DNA of 64,000 nt from Ricordea florida (lineage: Eukaryota; Cnidaria; Anthozoa; Corallimorpharia; Ricordeidae), in assembly GCA_949710005.1 (NCBI GenBank), contig OX453272.1:25465891-25529890 (forward strand), written 5' to 3'. The notes below the pieces were generated by a model that made no database searches, was not told the origin of the DNA, and was given only the letters and a program-made list of their open reading frames with translations. Within the stretch, counting starts at the first letter, position 1. Each line of letters opens with the position of its first letter. Below, piece by piece: positions 44,001 through 53,689 of this stretch. The translations under genes were made by a program, and so were the position numbers.

Positions 44001-44892
44001 GAATATAGGAACTTCCAGAAATAGGTTCATAGGGATCGATGTTAATATCAAAGTATTCCACTCGGTTGAATTGCCATCCAGAACCTTGATTTTGAAACTG
44101 TTCAATCAATTCAAGTTGGCGATTTGTCATCATATTGAATAATTCAGAAAAATCAGTTGACTCTGTTATGATTTCCACATGTGAATGAAAGTATCCTGAA
44201 TTTTCATCAATCAGACCAGTAGCAGGATTCTTTTTTATGAATTTACAGGTAAAGATGAACTTGATTTTGATAGACTTCTTTTGCTGATTAATTAGATCTA
44301 TAACTTTTGGTTTGATTTTATTGATAAATGTCTTTGGGTCATACCCTTTTTGTCCATCTATCCTGTAGGTTTTCAGATATCCCCTCAATGCTGTTTGTTT
44401 TTCTTTTGGAGTGAGGCGTTTGTTTGATATGCGTTTAGAAACCACACTTTTTAAAGTGAATATTCGGTTAACCTTTTCCTTCAAACCATCAACTCGTTTG
44501 TTTACAGTCTTTTTGATACGTTCTGGGATATAAGATAGTATCCAATCTGTGAACTTGTTAATCTCTTTATTTATCGGTTTGGCAACTTTGCTTGCTAAAT
44601 TTTTAAGTGATATGGGTTGGGATATGGGTTTAGAAGGTTTGAGAATAGGAAAATTAATCTCAGGTACCGGTTCATCAAGAATGGGTCTTTGTGGTTGGTT
44701 TGGTATATTTTTTCTAGGTGCTGGAATGGGTCTTTGTTGGTGATTAGGGATATTTTTTCTGGGGGTTGGGACAGGTGGGGTTATAACATTACCCAAAACT
44801 TCAATGAGTTCTGCTTTACGCATTCTGTAATATCTTGGAATACCCCGCTCTTTGGCAAGGAGTTTAAGTTCTTTCACGGTTTGCTGTTCCAT
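40966..44892 (-). CDS. POLB: Protein-primed-type family B DNA polymerase with SAP N-terminus
   Basis: Using the ATG at 44892 the product has 1308 residues. Residues 1-38 form a SAP motif (MEQQTVKELKLLAKERG), then a Pro-rich stretch. A conserved block has NDNECFKWAV and HHYCWIKNFSRL, followed by a C2H2-like finger (CRRCYNSFP...HLEYC). Exonuclease motifs include VVYADFESF (Exo I, about 43385-43405), SGYDAHLFIKNLG (Exo II) and YLESDVLLLADVF (Exo III). CHICEGELGKDKVLDHCH looks like an endonuclease VII-type zinc insert. Polymerase motifs are YLDANNLYGGAM (A), KLMNNSVFGKTMEN (B) and LLFTDTDSLVY (C, DTDS). It is intact and would copy the element. Confidence 0.92.
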   Translation of the reverse strand: MEQQTVKELKLLAKERGIPRYYRMRKAELIEVLGNVITPPVPTPRKNIPNHQQRPIPAPRKNIPNQPQRPILDEPVPEINFPILKPSKPISQPISLKNLASKVAKPINKEINKFTDWILSYIPERIKKTVNKRVDGLKEKVNRIFTLKSVVSKRISNKRLTPKEKQTALRGYLKTYRIDGQKGYDPKTFINKIKPKVIDLINQQKKSIKIKFIFTCKFIKKNPATGLIDENSGYFHSHVEIITESTDFSELFNMMTNRQLELIEQFQNQGSGWQFNRVEYFDINIDPYEPISGSSYIPLPSKLASKQAIINVKNVNDNECFKWAVTSAVFPKEKDPQTLNKQMRENSEKFDWSGMEFPVEWKHIDKFEKQNPYYTINVHGFDKDKGEVYPLRISKKQRGYLIELLLISNDEGNHHYCWIKNFSRLVSSQINNNQHKREFCRRCYNSFPTEKSLEKHLEYCTTNEEVKIDMPKDKDGNPKYIKFNNYNRKMRVPFVVYADFESFPEKIHTCSPDESESFTNQYQKHKASGFSYLIKSFDDKIFPPELVQYTAESPDDDIPQIFVDNLELDIKKIYNKSKYHKKVEDMSEMDKKDYKNATHCHICEGELGKDKVLDHCHLTGKYRGAAHKECNLNYKIPKFFPVIFHNLSGYDAHLFIKNLGTTKGNINCIPNNEEKYISFTKQIVVDTFTNKEGRQVEVKRDIRFIDSFKFMATSLDKLVTNLPKESFKNLNIFYKGEESKSLLRKGVFPYDWFDGLDKLNATQLPPKDAFYSKLNDEDITEDNYQHAKKVWETFNMKTMREYHDLYLESDVLLLADVFENFRDVCSKNYGLDPAWYYTAPGLAWDAALKLTKVNLELLTDIDMLLMVEKGIRGGVSMISTRYGKANNPYMINFDINKIINYIIYLDANNLYGGAMSKPLPTHGFRWMNEKELTYWKNIPCILEVDLEYPTRLHDLHNDYPLAPERLFVNKVEKLIPNLNNKVKYVVHHETLKLYESLGLKVTKIHRGIKFKESAWLKPYIDLNTSLRAKANNDFEKDFFKLMNNSVFGKTMENIRKRVDVRLVTNEKDAKKLISKPNYQHRTIFCENLVAIHMKKTKLVFNKPVYLGMCILDLSKTIMYNFHYNYIKPKYGEKAKLLFTDTDSLVYVIETEDFYKDISPDVREMFDTSNFPKNHPSGIETGVNKKVINMFKDEAGGRQITEFVGLRAKLYSYRMDEGEEEKKCKGMKKAVVKKNISFDDYKDCLFNKEPQMRRMNVIKSHLHDVYTETINKVALSADDDKRIICKDGIRTYAIGHYLFKTESGGSSVS

Positions 44893-45067
44893 GTTTATCA
44901 AAATATTTATTCCTTTAAATCTGTTTAGAATTCATTTTTTTTTCTGAAATCTCTGATAAAATCTCTGATAAAATCTCTGATAAATCTCTGATAAATATTG
45001 ATAAATTTTTCGCTCAAAATTGACTGAAAATCAAACAGTGCGCTCGTTCCGGCGATTATCTACTACT
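44820..45067 (-). repeat. Polinton right TIR (248 bp)
   Basis: Exact inverted copy of 31251-31498, ending ...CTACTACT. It contains the polymerase start codon, TTTAAA box (44914-44919) and the tandem TTTATCAGAGA-type units (44946-45000). Confidence 0.9.
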
Positions 45068-45072
45068 CAGCC
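45068..45072. repeat. Polinton target duplication, right (CAGCC)
   Basis: Partner of 31246-31250. Confidence 0.6.
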
Positions 45073-45341
45073 ATCTTGAAGTAGGTGTAAAAAAAAATTG
45101 CCCGGGGTGGCTGGTTCATTGAAAATGTTCTCCCCTTTTTGTGCTACATTCTCAGCTTTGAGTTTGACTAATGGTCGTGGGTACAAGTGTTAGTAATATT
45201 AATAATTATCAATTAACAATTAATAATGATAATTCATATTAATATTATTAATAGAGAACTAATGATAATATAGATATATTATAGTCGTTGTTATTAATTA
45301 TGGTCTGAGTTTACTTGCAATTATTTTTATTAATAGAATAA

Positions 45342-48199
45342 TTCCTCGTGAAGCGAGGTTACTAATCGTGTCGGTTCCGGTCAGACCACGTGGCTCGCAA
45401 GCCCGAGTAAATCGAGCCGAGAGTTTTTATATATGTATATATATATATTTATATATATGTTTATATATATCTATATTTTAAAGGTGTCCGTTCGCAGGCC
45501 AGGTTACCTGGCACATTACTTCATGTGAATTTCCGCCATTTCGAATTCCGTGAATGATGTTTTGAAAATAATGTGAATTTTGTGGAAACCGATTTCACTA
45601 ATCCTGGAAGTACATCTCAGCAAGAAGATCTCCGAGATATACAAGAACGAGCGGCGAGGGATCGTCGTCGAGTAAGTTTCAATGCCGCAAAAATCAGCGC
45701 ACGTACGGGAAGCGGCGACTCAAAGAATAGATTAAGAAACTACGGCAGGAACGATAACAAGAGACATCTCAGCAGAGACAACAACTGCTCGCTCAAAAAT
45801 GGGAATAGAAACAGCAAGGAAAAGGACCAGGAATGCAATCAAGTTAGATTGGAAATTGAATTTGTTATAGATAGTAACAAAGACTCGTTTTAGCTATACA
45901 GGACATGAGAGACTTAGAACGGAAACCGAGTAGGAACGACTTCAAAAAGATTGAGATACACTGGAAAATATGATAATCACAAGACAAACTGTAATGAAAA
46001 CAGAATTTAAGGAAAATCATGGCAACAGCGTACAGAAAGAATCAGAGGACGAACGAAGAAACAGATTACCATATCGTCGTGAAAAAAGTTTCAGGAAAGG
46101 GGAAACAGAAACGAACCGCAAAGAAATGAAAGATGACAGTCACGTAGTATTTATACTGCAATGAGAATGCAAGTAGGTATTTTTCGTAGTAAAACGATTG
46201 CCTTCCATTTTAAAGAAATTCCCAATACAGAGGTTGCAGTTGTGATAGCAGTTATTTATAATTATGTGATCTGATATCATTGCAACAGTGAAAATAAATT
46301 GTAGATTTGTTTGATGTAGCAGTTATGCTCAGCATTTTCAACAGAAAACATACCAAAAAATAAGTGACTGGTTCTGCAGTATTATCAGTGATCAGTGCAA
46401 GTATTTGTAAATAAAGCAGTTGTCATTACTGACTTCTGAGGAGTATTTCTCTATTATTAACTTTGTTACTTTCTGCTGTTTGCTTTATTTTTATGATGTC
46501 AAATATCAATATTTCATAACAGCCACAACATGCAATTAACCTTTTACATTGGAAAAACTTTATAAAGAAGAAAATAAATTTTGTAATGCCAAAATGTTTA
46601 TGATCTTTCTCATATATCCATTGCAAGTGTGCTGTATGTAGTAGCAAGTGTTTCAAGTTTCCTAAATGCCCTATGCTTTCAATAATGATTCTCCACACAA
46701 ACTTTATAGACAAATGACTGCACTAGATTCTAAGCCTTTAAGAAGAAATGTTGTTGTTTGGAGCTGTTTTGATTACTACCACCTCTGATGGAAAGCCTAT
46801 TAAGAAGATTTTTGTATTGCTTGTAGTAGTAGAGTAACAATACCTTTACCAAGATTAGGACATGCATCCCACCCCATAAAAATATATTATGTTTAACATA
46901 AAAAACATAACAATAATAATCATATCAATACCAGTAATAATAATAGTAATGATAATAATATAATGATAGTTCTTCTCGTTACTATATGTCATTGGTTACA
47001 GTTCAATACCTCTGGCTGCCATGACTTTTTCGATGAAATACCATCATTATATTAAATCTTTCTTCTGCGGTTTTTATAATAGAAATTTTCATATATTCAA
47101 AATAATATAATCTTCTGTGGTTGGGTATGGATATTTTGCCTGTTTCTGTAACAGCACAATTAAACTTTCATGTGGTATATACTTTTCACTGATTGATGTT
47201 GATTTCACATTATTTTTTTACAGGAGTAGGTAGTGCAGCAATCTTTTTGAACACATTAAGATTTTAATAACTCTTTCTTACATGTATTGTTTTTATGATA
47301 TGACCTAAAAATAGCACAACCACATACTATACAGTCGGCACTCACTATTACCAAACCTTTATTCAAAGTTTTTGTAGAATCCAATTGTTTTACCCCAAAT
47401 TTTGTTAATGTAATGACATTGTATCTCACACTTCTGTTGATATGGCATCTCTTTTGAGGGAAGAGGAATTTTTCTATCTACCACTGGGGGTACCATTGCA
47501 ACTGAAGAGAGTACACAAATTAAAACATGCACTATTCATAATGCTCTCAATTGTGGTTACCCGGGAATGAAATAATGACTGCAGTAGACAATAAAATATC
47601 TAATCAGAAGATTCTTCTTACAATGATTCTCATGCAATTATAACCAAAAAACATAAACAAAAAATAATTGGAGCATTCAACTCATCCTCAGTGTAAGAAC
47701 ATATTGTGTTTAAAAGTGATGTACAACAAAGAAGACAAAGCAGTAGAGACTAAGAAAATAAAACTAAAGAAAAAAACACAGGTTTTTACACTGCGGTAAA
47801 CACATGCATTCATATCAACTCTTCAAGATTTCACCTGCAAAAGATTTACACTCATTTTCAATTTGTGTTAAGTGAATATTATTGTGATACTTCATCGACT
47901 CTGTATTCCCTGTCAAGATAATAAATAATTTTACTTCTATTCCCTCTGGTGCAATCTATTAAAGTGGCAATGAAAGAGCTAAATGAAGGTCAATTTTTAA
48001 GGTATACTGATCATGTAATTTGCACCAGGAGTCACTAATTGTGTACCAAACACAGCGTAAGAAATAAAATAATGGGGAATACGTTGATATAAAAATAAAT
48101 TACAAAATATAGAAAAAAAAATAAAGAATAAAATATAAAAGCATTGTGACTTCTTCAAAAACTAGCTTCGCGAGGTTTTTGCGGGAGTCGTATTTCTAG
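45342..48199 (+). mobile_element. Helentron-like non-autonomous element, copy B
   Basis: Starts TTCCTCGTGAAGCGAGG and ends CGTATTTCTAG. It inserted into the left MULE arm between GAATAA and TACATAAAT; the right arm shows the joined empty site around 58782-58797. Most of its length aligns with copy A, including the TA-rich tract and a degenerate short ORF (45573-45893), whose meaning I do not know. No Rep/helicase gene is present. Confidence 0.75.
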
Positions 48200-48256
48200 T
48201 ACATAAATTATCGTTCATCGCAATATCACTGTATCAGCTAGGTTTAGTGAGCCTAA

Positions 48257-50830
48257 TTCCTCGCGAAGCGAGGCCGAAGGCCGAGCGTAGCGAGGTTACT
48301 AATCGTGTCGGTTCCGGTCAGACCACGTGGCTCGCAAGCCCGAGTAAATCGAGCCGAGAGTTTTTATATATGTATATATATATATTTATATATATGTTTA
48401 TATATATCTATATTTTAAAGGTGTCCGTTCGCAGGCCAGGTTACCTGGAAACATTACTCCATGTGAAATTCCGACATTACGAATTCCTTGAATGATGTTT
48501 TGAAAATAATGCGAATTTTGTGGAAACCGATTTCACTCGTCTTGGAAGTACATCCCAGCAAGAAGATCTCCGACATATACAAGAAAGAGTGGTGAGAGAT
48601 CGTTGTCGAGTAAGTTTGAATGCCGCACGGGAAGCGGCGACTCAAAGCAGAGATTGAGAAACGACGGTAGGGACGATAACAAGAGACATCGCAGCTAAGA
48701 CAAGAACTGCTCGCTCAAAAAAAACAAAGGAATCAGCAAGGAAAAGGACCAGGAATACCATCAAGTTACCATCAAGTGAGATTGGATATTGAATTTGTTA
48801 TGGATAGAAACAAAGACTCGTTTTAGGTATACAGGACATGAGCAAGCGATTACATAACGAAATTGGCGAACAAAATTTAGCAAAATGACTTAGAACGGAA
48901 ACCGAGTAGGAACGACTTCCAGCATGCAGACAGAATCAGGGCTCCTACTCCGTGTACCGGCACAGATGACGTAGCGCATTGTTTCATCATTGTGTGTAAA
49001 ATTATTCAGTAACATGTTTGTTATTGTCTGGCTTTGTTTTACGTCATCTGTGCCGGTACACGGAGTAGGAGCCAGAATCAGAAGGCGAACGACAAAACAG
49101 ATTACCATATCGTCGTGAAAAAAGTGCCAGGAAAGGGGAAACAGAAACCAACCGCAATAAAATGAAAGATGACAGTCACGTAGTATTAATACTGCAATGA
49201 GAATGCAAGTAGGTATTTTTCGTAGTGAAACGTTTGCCTTCCATTTGAAAGAAATTCCCAATACAGAGATTGCAGTTGTGATAGCAATTATTTATAATTA
49301 TGTGATCTGATATCATTGCAACAGTGAAAATATATTGTAGATTTGTTTGATGTAGCAGTTATGTTCAGCATTTTCAACAGAATAGATACCAAACAATAAG
49401 TTACCGGTTCTGCAATATTATCACTGTTCAATGCAATTATTTGTAAATAAAGCAGATGTCGTTACGGACTTCTGAGTAGTATTTCTCTTTGCTCTATTTC
49501 TTTGCTACATATATGTATTACGTAATTAAAAAGTTTCGTTGGGACAGACAAGTTCCATAGCCATTTCAAAATGGGTTTTTACCTTTGAGTTCCATGCATT
49601 CCTGGGAATTACTCTCTTAGCACCCACCCTTTTCCCACAAATGAAAAGTTAATTTAAGCCCTAATTTGCAAAATTAGACAACATCTTAACCTTTTTCCTT
49701 AATGCTGTTTAATTCATTTTAATGATGTCAAATACAAATATTTAATAACAACCACAATATGCAGTTGACCTTTTACATTGGAAAAACTCTACAAGGGAGA
49801 AACTAAAGTTTGAAATGCTAAAAGTTTTAGCTGTTTTTCTGTTTGCTGTTTTATGTATTCATTGCAAGGGTGCTGTATGTAATAACAAGTCTTTGAAGTT
49901 TCCTAAATGCCCTATGCTTTCAATCATGATTTTCCACACTAACTGTATGGACAAATGACTGCACTGGCATGATTGCCACAGGTCAGAAAATGGTAAGGGA
50001 AAAAATTCTTCAAGGTCAGTGAAAAGTAAGGGAATTTCAAATCAAGTCAGGGAAAAGTGAAATTTAATACTACTAATTTATTTCTTGCCAATTCAGCTTT
50101 GGTTTGGTGTGGTCAAGAATGTGACATGAAATGTGTTGGATTGGTGGAATTAAATGACAAGCTGATTTTGGGTTTCCAAGAAAATCAATCCTTTTTCCAT
50201 GAATTGGTTATCGTAAGAAACTATCAATCCACGTACACTGTATGTGACTTTCTGAAAGCATATTAAATAAATGGGTGGAGAGGTTGGTTGTGAGAGGAGG
50301 TTGGAGGTCACTACCAGGACTAATTTGTGACTTTTCTAATTTAGTTGGTAAGGGAAATTTTACATTTGTCAGGGAAAAGTCAGGAAATTTAAAGATCTTA
50401 TGGCTGTGGCAACCATGACTAGATTCTAAGCTTAAAAGAAGAAATGGTATTGTTCAGAGTTGAGTAATTTTTACTTCCTATGATACAAACCCTATTCACA
50501 AGAAAAACAGAATTGCATGTAGTTGTAGAGGAACAATACCTTTTCCCAGATTAGGACATACAACCCAACCCAATAACAGTATATTATGTTAAACATAAAA
50601 AATAACAATGCTAATAATAATATCAATACCAGTAATAATATTAAAAATGATAATGATAATAATACGATAATAATAATCATGATAATTGCAAAAAATGAGA
50701 AAGTACAAAAAGTAAAAATAATATAATAATAAGTAAATACGTAAATTGGGGTCTTATACCTCATAGGAAAAACCATTAGGAGTCCTTTACAAACTAGCTT
50801 TGCGGGGTTTTGCGGGAGTCGTATTTCTAG
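48257..50830 (+). mobile_element. Helentron-like non-autonomous element, copy C
   Basis: Same ends as copies A and B (TTCCTCGCGAAG ... TATTTCTAG). It lies in the left MULE arm between GAGCCTAA and TATTTGATT; the right arm has the uninterrupted GAGCCTAATATTTGAT (as reverse complement, about 58695-58710). It is shorter than the others and carries the extra MITE at 48940-49073 and more divergent middle sequence. Confidence 0.75.
48940..49073. mobile_element. Palindromic MITE inside copy C
   Basis: GGCTCCTACTCCGTGTACC begins a 34-bp arm whose perfect reverse complement is at 49040-49073. AGAATCAG flanks both sides (48932-48939, 49074-49081) as an 8-bp target duplication (9 bp if the C is shared). 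Copies A and B lack it. Confidence 0.8.
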
Positions 50831-51551
50831 TATTTGATTGATTTAGTTAAAATTCATTCAACAGAATTCAAACCAGAGGCAAAGTCATTATTTGCAGAAT
50901 GATGTAATCTCTTAGCATGCGGTTCGCTCCAAGGGGTTTGGGAAGTTATGTTCAGGTCAAACGATTGAGCAACTCGCAAAAAACAAGCGAAGTGTTAGCA
51001 ACCTTTTCAGATCCTGAAAGAAGGTTCCATATAAAACCAGGATCAGAAACACGGCTACTAGCCGTGTTTTTTAATTTAAATTAATCTGTGCTCGCAGTGC
51101 CGGTGAAAAATGAACTAATAAATTAAATATCAAAAGTAAAAGTAAAAGTATCTCCCTCTGTTGGTAAGTAAAAATAAAGGTAGTGTTGATCAATGACATT
51201 CAGACAAAGAACTGATTGCTTCATCATCATCCCCGTACCATCTACCCCGCATCTACAAAAATATGTAAAGTGAAACAGCAAACTGTTGCAAGATAAGCAG
51301 ATATACAGATACCAATGTTACAACGTTAGCGGCAAGTCTGGAGATGTTTTTTCCGCGGCACGAGAACATAAAACAAGCAACAGCTGGAAATCGCAGGCAT
51401 TTTTTAAATTGATCACGAAGACTGGCATTGGTGACATGAAATTAATTAAAGGAAGAACCGATTACAATCTTAAAATTTCACTTTATCGGTTTACATAGCC
51501 GGGTCGTTTTTATAAATCATGAAGTAAATCAAAGATGGAAAATTGTTGACA

Positions 51552-51582
<31 letters not shown>

Positions 51583-52156
51583 AGAGGTTCTAACATTTTC
51601 GTTTTTTTAAATGATTCATTTGTTATTTGACAAAGACCAGACTCGACAGACTTGCAAAATCACACCTACTACAAGAAACATTCGTTTCATTGTTCTTAGA
51701 GATTTATTGTGTGCCAGGGTTCCACGTTCGGGTTTTCTCAAGCAGTCTCTGTTAAAATTTCCCTCAGTTTTCGCTTTATTTGGTTAATTAATTACATCAG
51801 CCAAAAGGACTTACGCCGAGGTTGTTTCGGGAGAGGAGCATACTCCAGTTGACGGCCAAAGCTGGATGCGAGCTTACCAACAGTAAACCGAAGAAGACGC
51901 CCTCAAAAAGGCCATCCAATTAAGCAAGGTATAGTCATGGTTATTTAATTTCACTGTCAATAACCCAGTTCACCCAAGAATTACTTCACGGTGGGCTCGT
52001 TGGTCGGCCGGACAGCCACAAAATAAATACATTTGTTGAAAACAGTACCCTTAGCATCTCTAACTCTATCTCTAACTTGCGGCTGTGTCATTCTTGTTTC
52101 AGAATGAGTCATTAAGTGATAGCAACGACGAAGACTGGTCCATTGTCCAAACTCCT
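50831..52156. repeat. Left inverted arm of the MULE-like element (main part)
   Basis: The reverse complement of 56741-58690 matches over nearly all its length, apart from a left-only insert at about 51073-51278 and right-only inserts. It includes an (AAAT)n run at 51556-51584, a conserved short ORF (51286-51498, meaning unknown), and the first exon (to 51928) of the transposon gene. Confidence 0.7.
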
Positions 52157-52183
52157 GGATTTGGCAGTAAAGGAACCACTACA
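51801..52183 (+). pseudogene. First exons of the MULE gene, with a UIM-like motif
   Basis: Exon 51801-51928 reads KRTYAEVVSGEEHTPVDG, an in-frame TAA near 51880, then TEEDALKKAIQLSK before a GTATAG donor. EEDALKKAIQLS fits the ubiquitin-interacting motif consensus (acidic start, central Ala, Ser at the end). Exon 52103-52183 follows after a TTTCAG acceptor (NESLSDSNDEDWSIV) to a GTAAGT donor. The right arm carries the same exons in opposite orientation, without the TAA. Connection to the transposase body at 53690 is inferred from orientation. Confidence 0.5.
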
Positions 52184-52439
52184 GTAAGTTGAAGAGTGAT
52201 ATAAGTTCAAAAATTCTAATGTTCGCTTTATACCAGAACTTTATACCTGCAAGAGGGATTCTCTTTTCCGATCGCGGCTTAAAGAGAATAACCCTCTGGC
52301 ACTCAGAGAGTGCACTCGGTAAATGGGTGTCGGGAGGGGGGAGGGGAGCAGAGAGGGGATGGGCGGAAGCGTGTGACGTCTTATACACCCCTGTTAATTG
52401 GGCCGCGATGATTCGAATAAGAGACTACAATTTATGGCG

Positions 52440-52490
52440 GAGAAGAAGAAGAAGAAGAAGAAGAAGAAGAAGAAGAAGAAGAAGAAGAAT
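52440..52490. repeat. (GAA)n microsatellite
   Basis: About 16 AGA/GAA units. The long reading frames around it are artefacts of the repeat. Confidence 0.95.
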
Positions 52491-52997
52491 TCGGGTCATC
52501 TTCGAGAATCCTCGGAAGACTTTGGGTCAACTTCGAAACACTTCGTGTTAGCTTCAAAAGAAATAGTACTTGGTACTCCTTGGTATCACAATTTGGGACT
52601 ACTTGTACTGCTCTTGTCCAATCAGAATCCGGTACTTTTATTGAGTGCACAATGAGAAAGGTAATGTCCTTCTAGTTATCAGATGTTAAAGTAGGAAAGA
52701 AAACATTTTCACTCTTATTTTATCTATGATGACGGTGTCAGTGTCCACGATCGATCGGGTCCTTCTGGTTACACTCCTGTAATCGATTTGACCAAAACTC
52801 CGTCGCCAGTGAAAATAAAAAAGACAAGGTACAAGGAGTGTCATTTAAAACCAATCTATTATTCAGTACTTATCTAGAGTGAACTACATAACGATGCATG
52901 AAATACGCAGCAAGGGCAAAGGCATGGTATCATTTGGTAAGCTTTGTTCCTTATTGTGCAAGGGGGAAAACTCAGGGAAACTGTGATTGTAAATAAG

Positions 52998-53071
52998 CAA
53001 CCTCGTTCCCAGGGTCTCTCTCTGACCCCGCCCCCAAGAGGGGTCAGAGAGAGACCCTGGGAACGAGGTTG
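52998..53071. mobile_element. 74-bp perfect-hairpin MITE with 9-bp target duplication
   Basis: AACCTCGTTCCCAGGGTCTC starts a 31-bp arm that is mirrored exactly at 53040-53070. GTAAATAAG flanks it on both sides (52989-52997, 53072-53080). Only about 10 bp separates the arms. Confidence 0.85.
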
Positions 53072-53101
53072 GTAAATAAGGCGATTTTCGCTACAATAGG
53101 C

Positions 53102-53311
53102 CATTTTACAGTTTTGTCGTTAGGAAACTAGCCTTTGAATAGAAGTGAGGCTGGAGGTGACTTTGCTTGGTTACAAACCTCCCCGCCTTTCATGTGCAAA
53201 TCATATTATTTACATATGAAGAACAGGAAGGTTTGTAACAAAACCAAGTCACCTCCAGCCTCGCTTCTATTCAAAGGCCAGGGTACTTAGCACACAACTG
53301 TAAAATGTCTA
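53102..53311. mobile_element. About 210-bp palindromic MITE
   Basis: The outer TTTTACAGTT is inverted at both ends. Inner arms of about 50 bp (GCCTTTGAATAGAAG at 53132 onward, and its complement to 53277) are nearly identical. The target duplication is unclear. Confidence 0.65.
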
Positions 53312-53689
53312 TTCTGAGTCACCTGTAACCTGCAAACGCAGACGTATTAGCGGCGGTCATTCGCAGGCTATAACTCACCTCGTACTTTATTTTGCATGCA
53401 TCTAAATCCTTATTAAAGGAGAACAGTAGCCCAAATGAAACGATAGAGAGTGCCGTTAAAAGAACTTTATATTGTCTTCAGCCTTTCCGGGCTTCAACAC
53501 AAGCATGTGAAATTATAAAGTGATGGTATCATTTTTAGCAACAGGTTTATTGGTAGCATGCTTTCATGCTATCCAGGCACCGCTATGAGGACAAAAGAAC
53601 ATGCCGACTTGCTCCCCCCCCCTTGCCGTGTAAATAGCAGAGTGTTACAAAGACTGAGAGTTTACAAAATTTGTCTTCTATTCCTTACC

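Larger units (their letters stand above)
31251..45067. mobile_element. Polinton/Maverick element, 13.8 kb, nearly complete
   Basis: Both 248-bp TIRs are present and identical. The interior encodes the Polinton hallmark set: family B DNA polymerase, RVE integrase, packaging ATPase and a double-jelly-roll capsid homologue, plus small accessory proteins. The AGT...ACT termini and length (13,817 bp) fit Polintons. Ten of the genes point left on the minus strand; integrase and the left-end SAP-zinc gene are on the plus strand. No adenain-like protease gene is recognisable. Two virion-type genes are broken (one stop, one frameshift), so this copy may replicate only with help. Animal Polintons overlap with adintoviruses; whether this one forms particles cannot be told from sequence. 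Confidence 0.92.
52184..53670. other. Intron-like interval with microsatellite and two fold-back MITEs
   Basis: No further exon is recognised. It holds a (GAA)n run and two palindromic MITEs, listed separately. Confidence 0.4.

Noticed and set aside
45573..45893. ORF inside Helentron-like copy B as a possible gene
   Set aside because: Copies A and C have frame-disrupted counterparts, it has no domain, and the elements look non-autonomous.
52189..52655. ORFs rich in Arg, Lys or Ser on both strands
   Set aside because: They are translations of the (GAA)n microsatellite.
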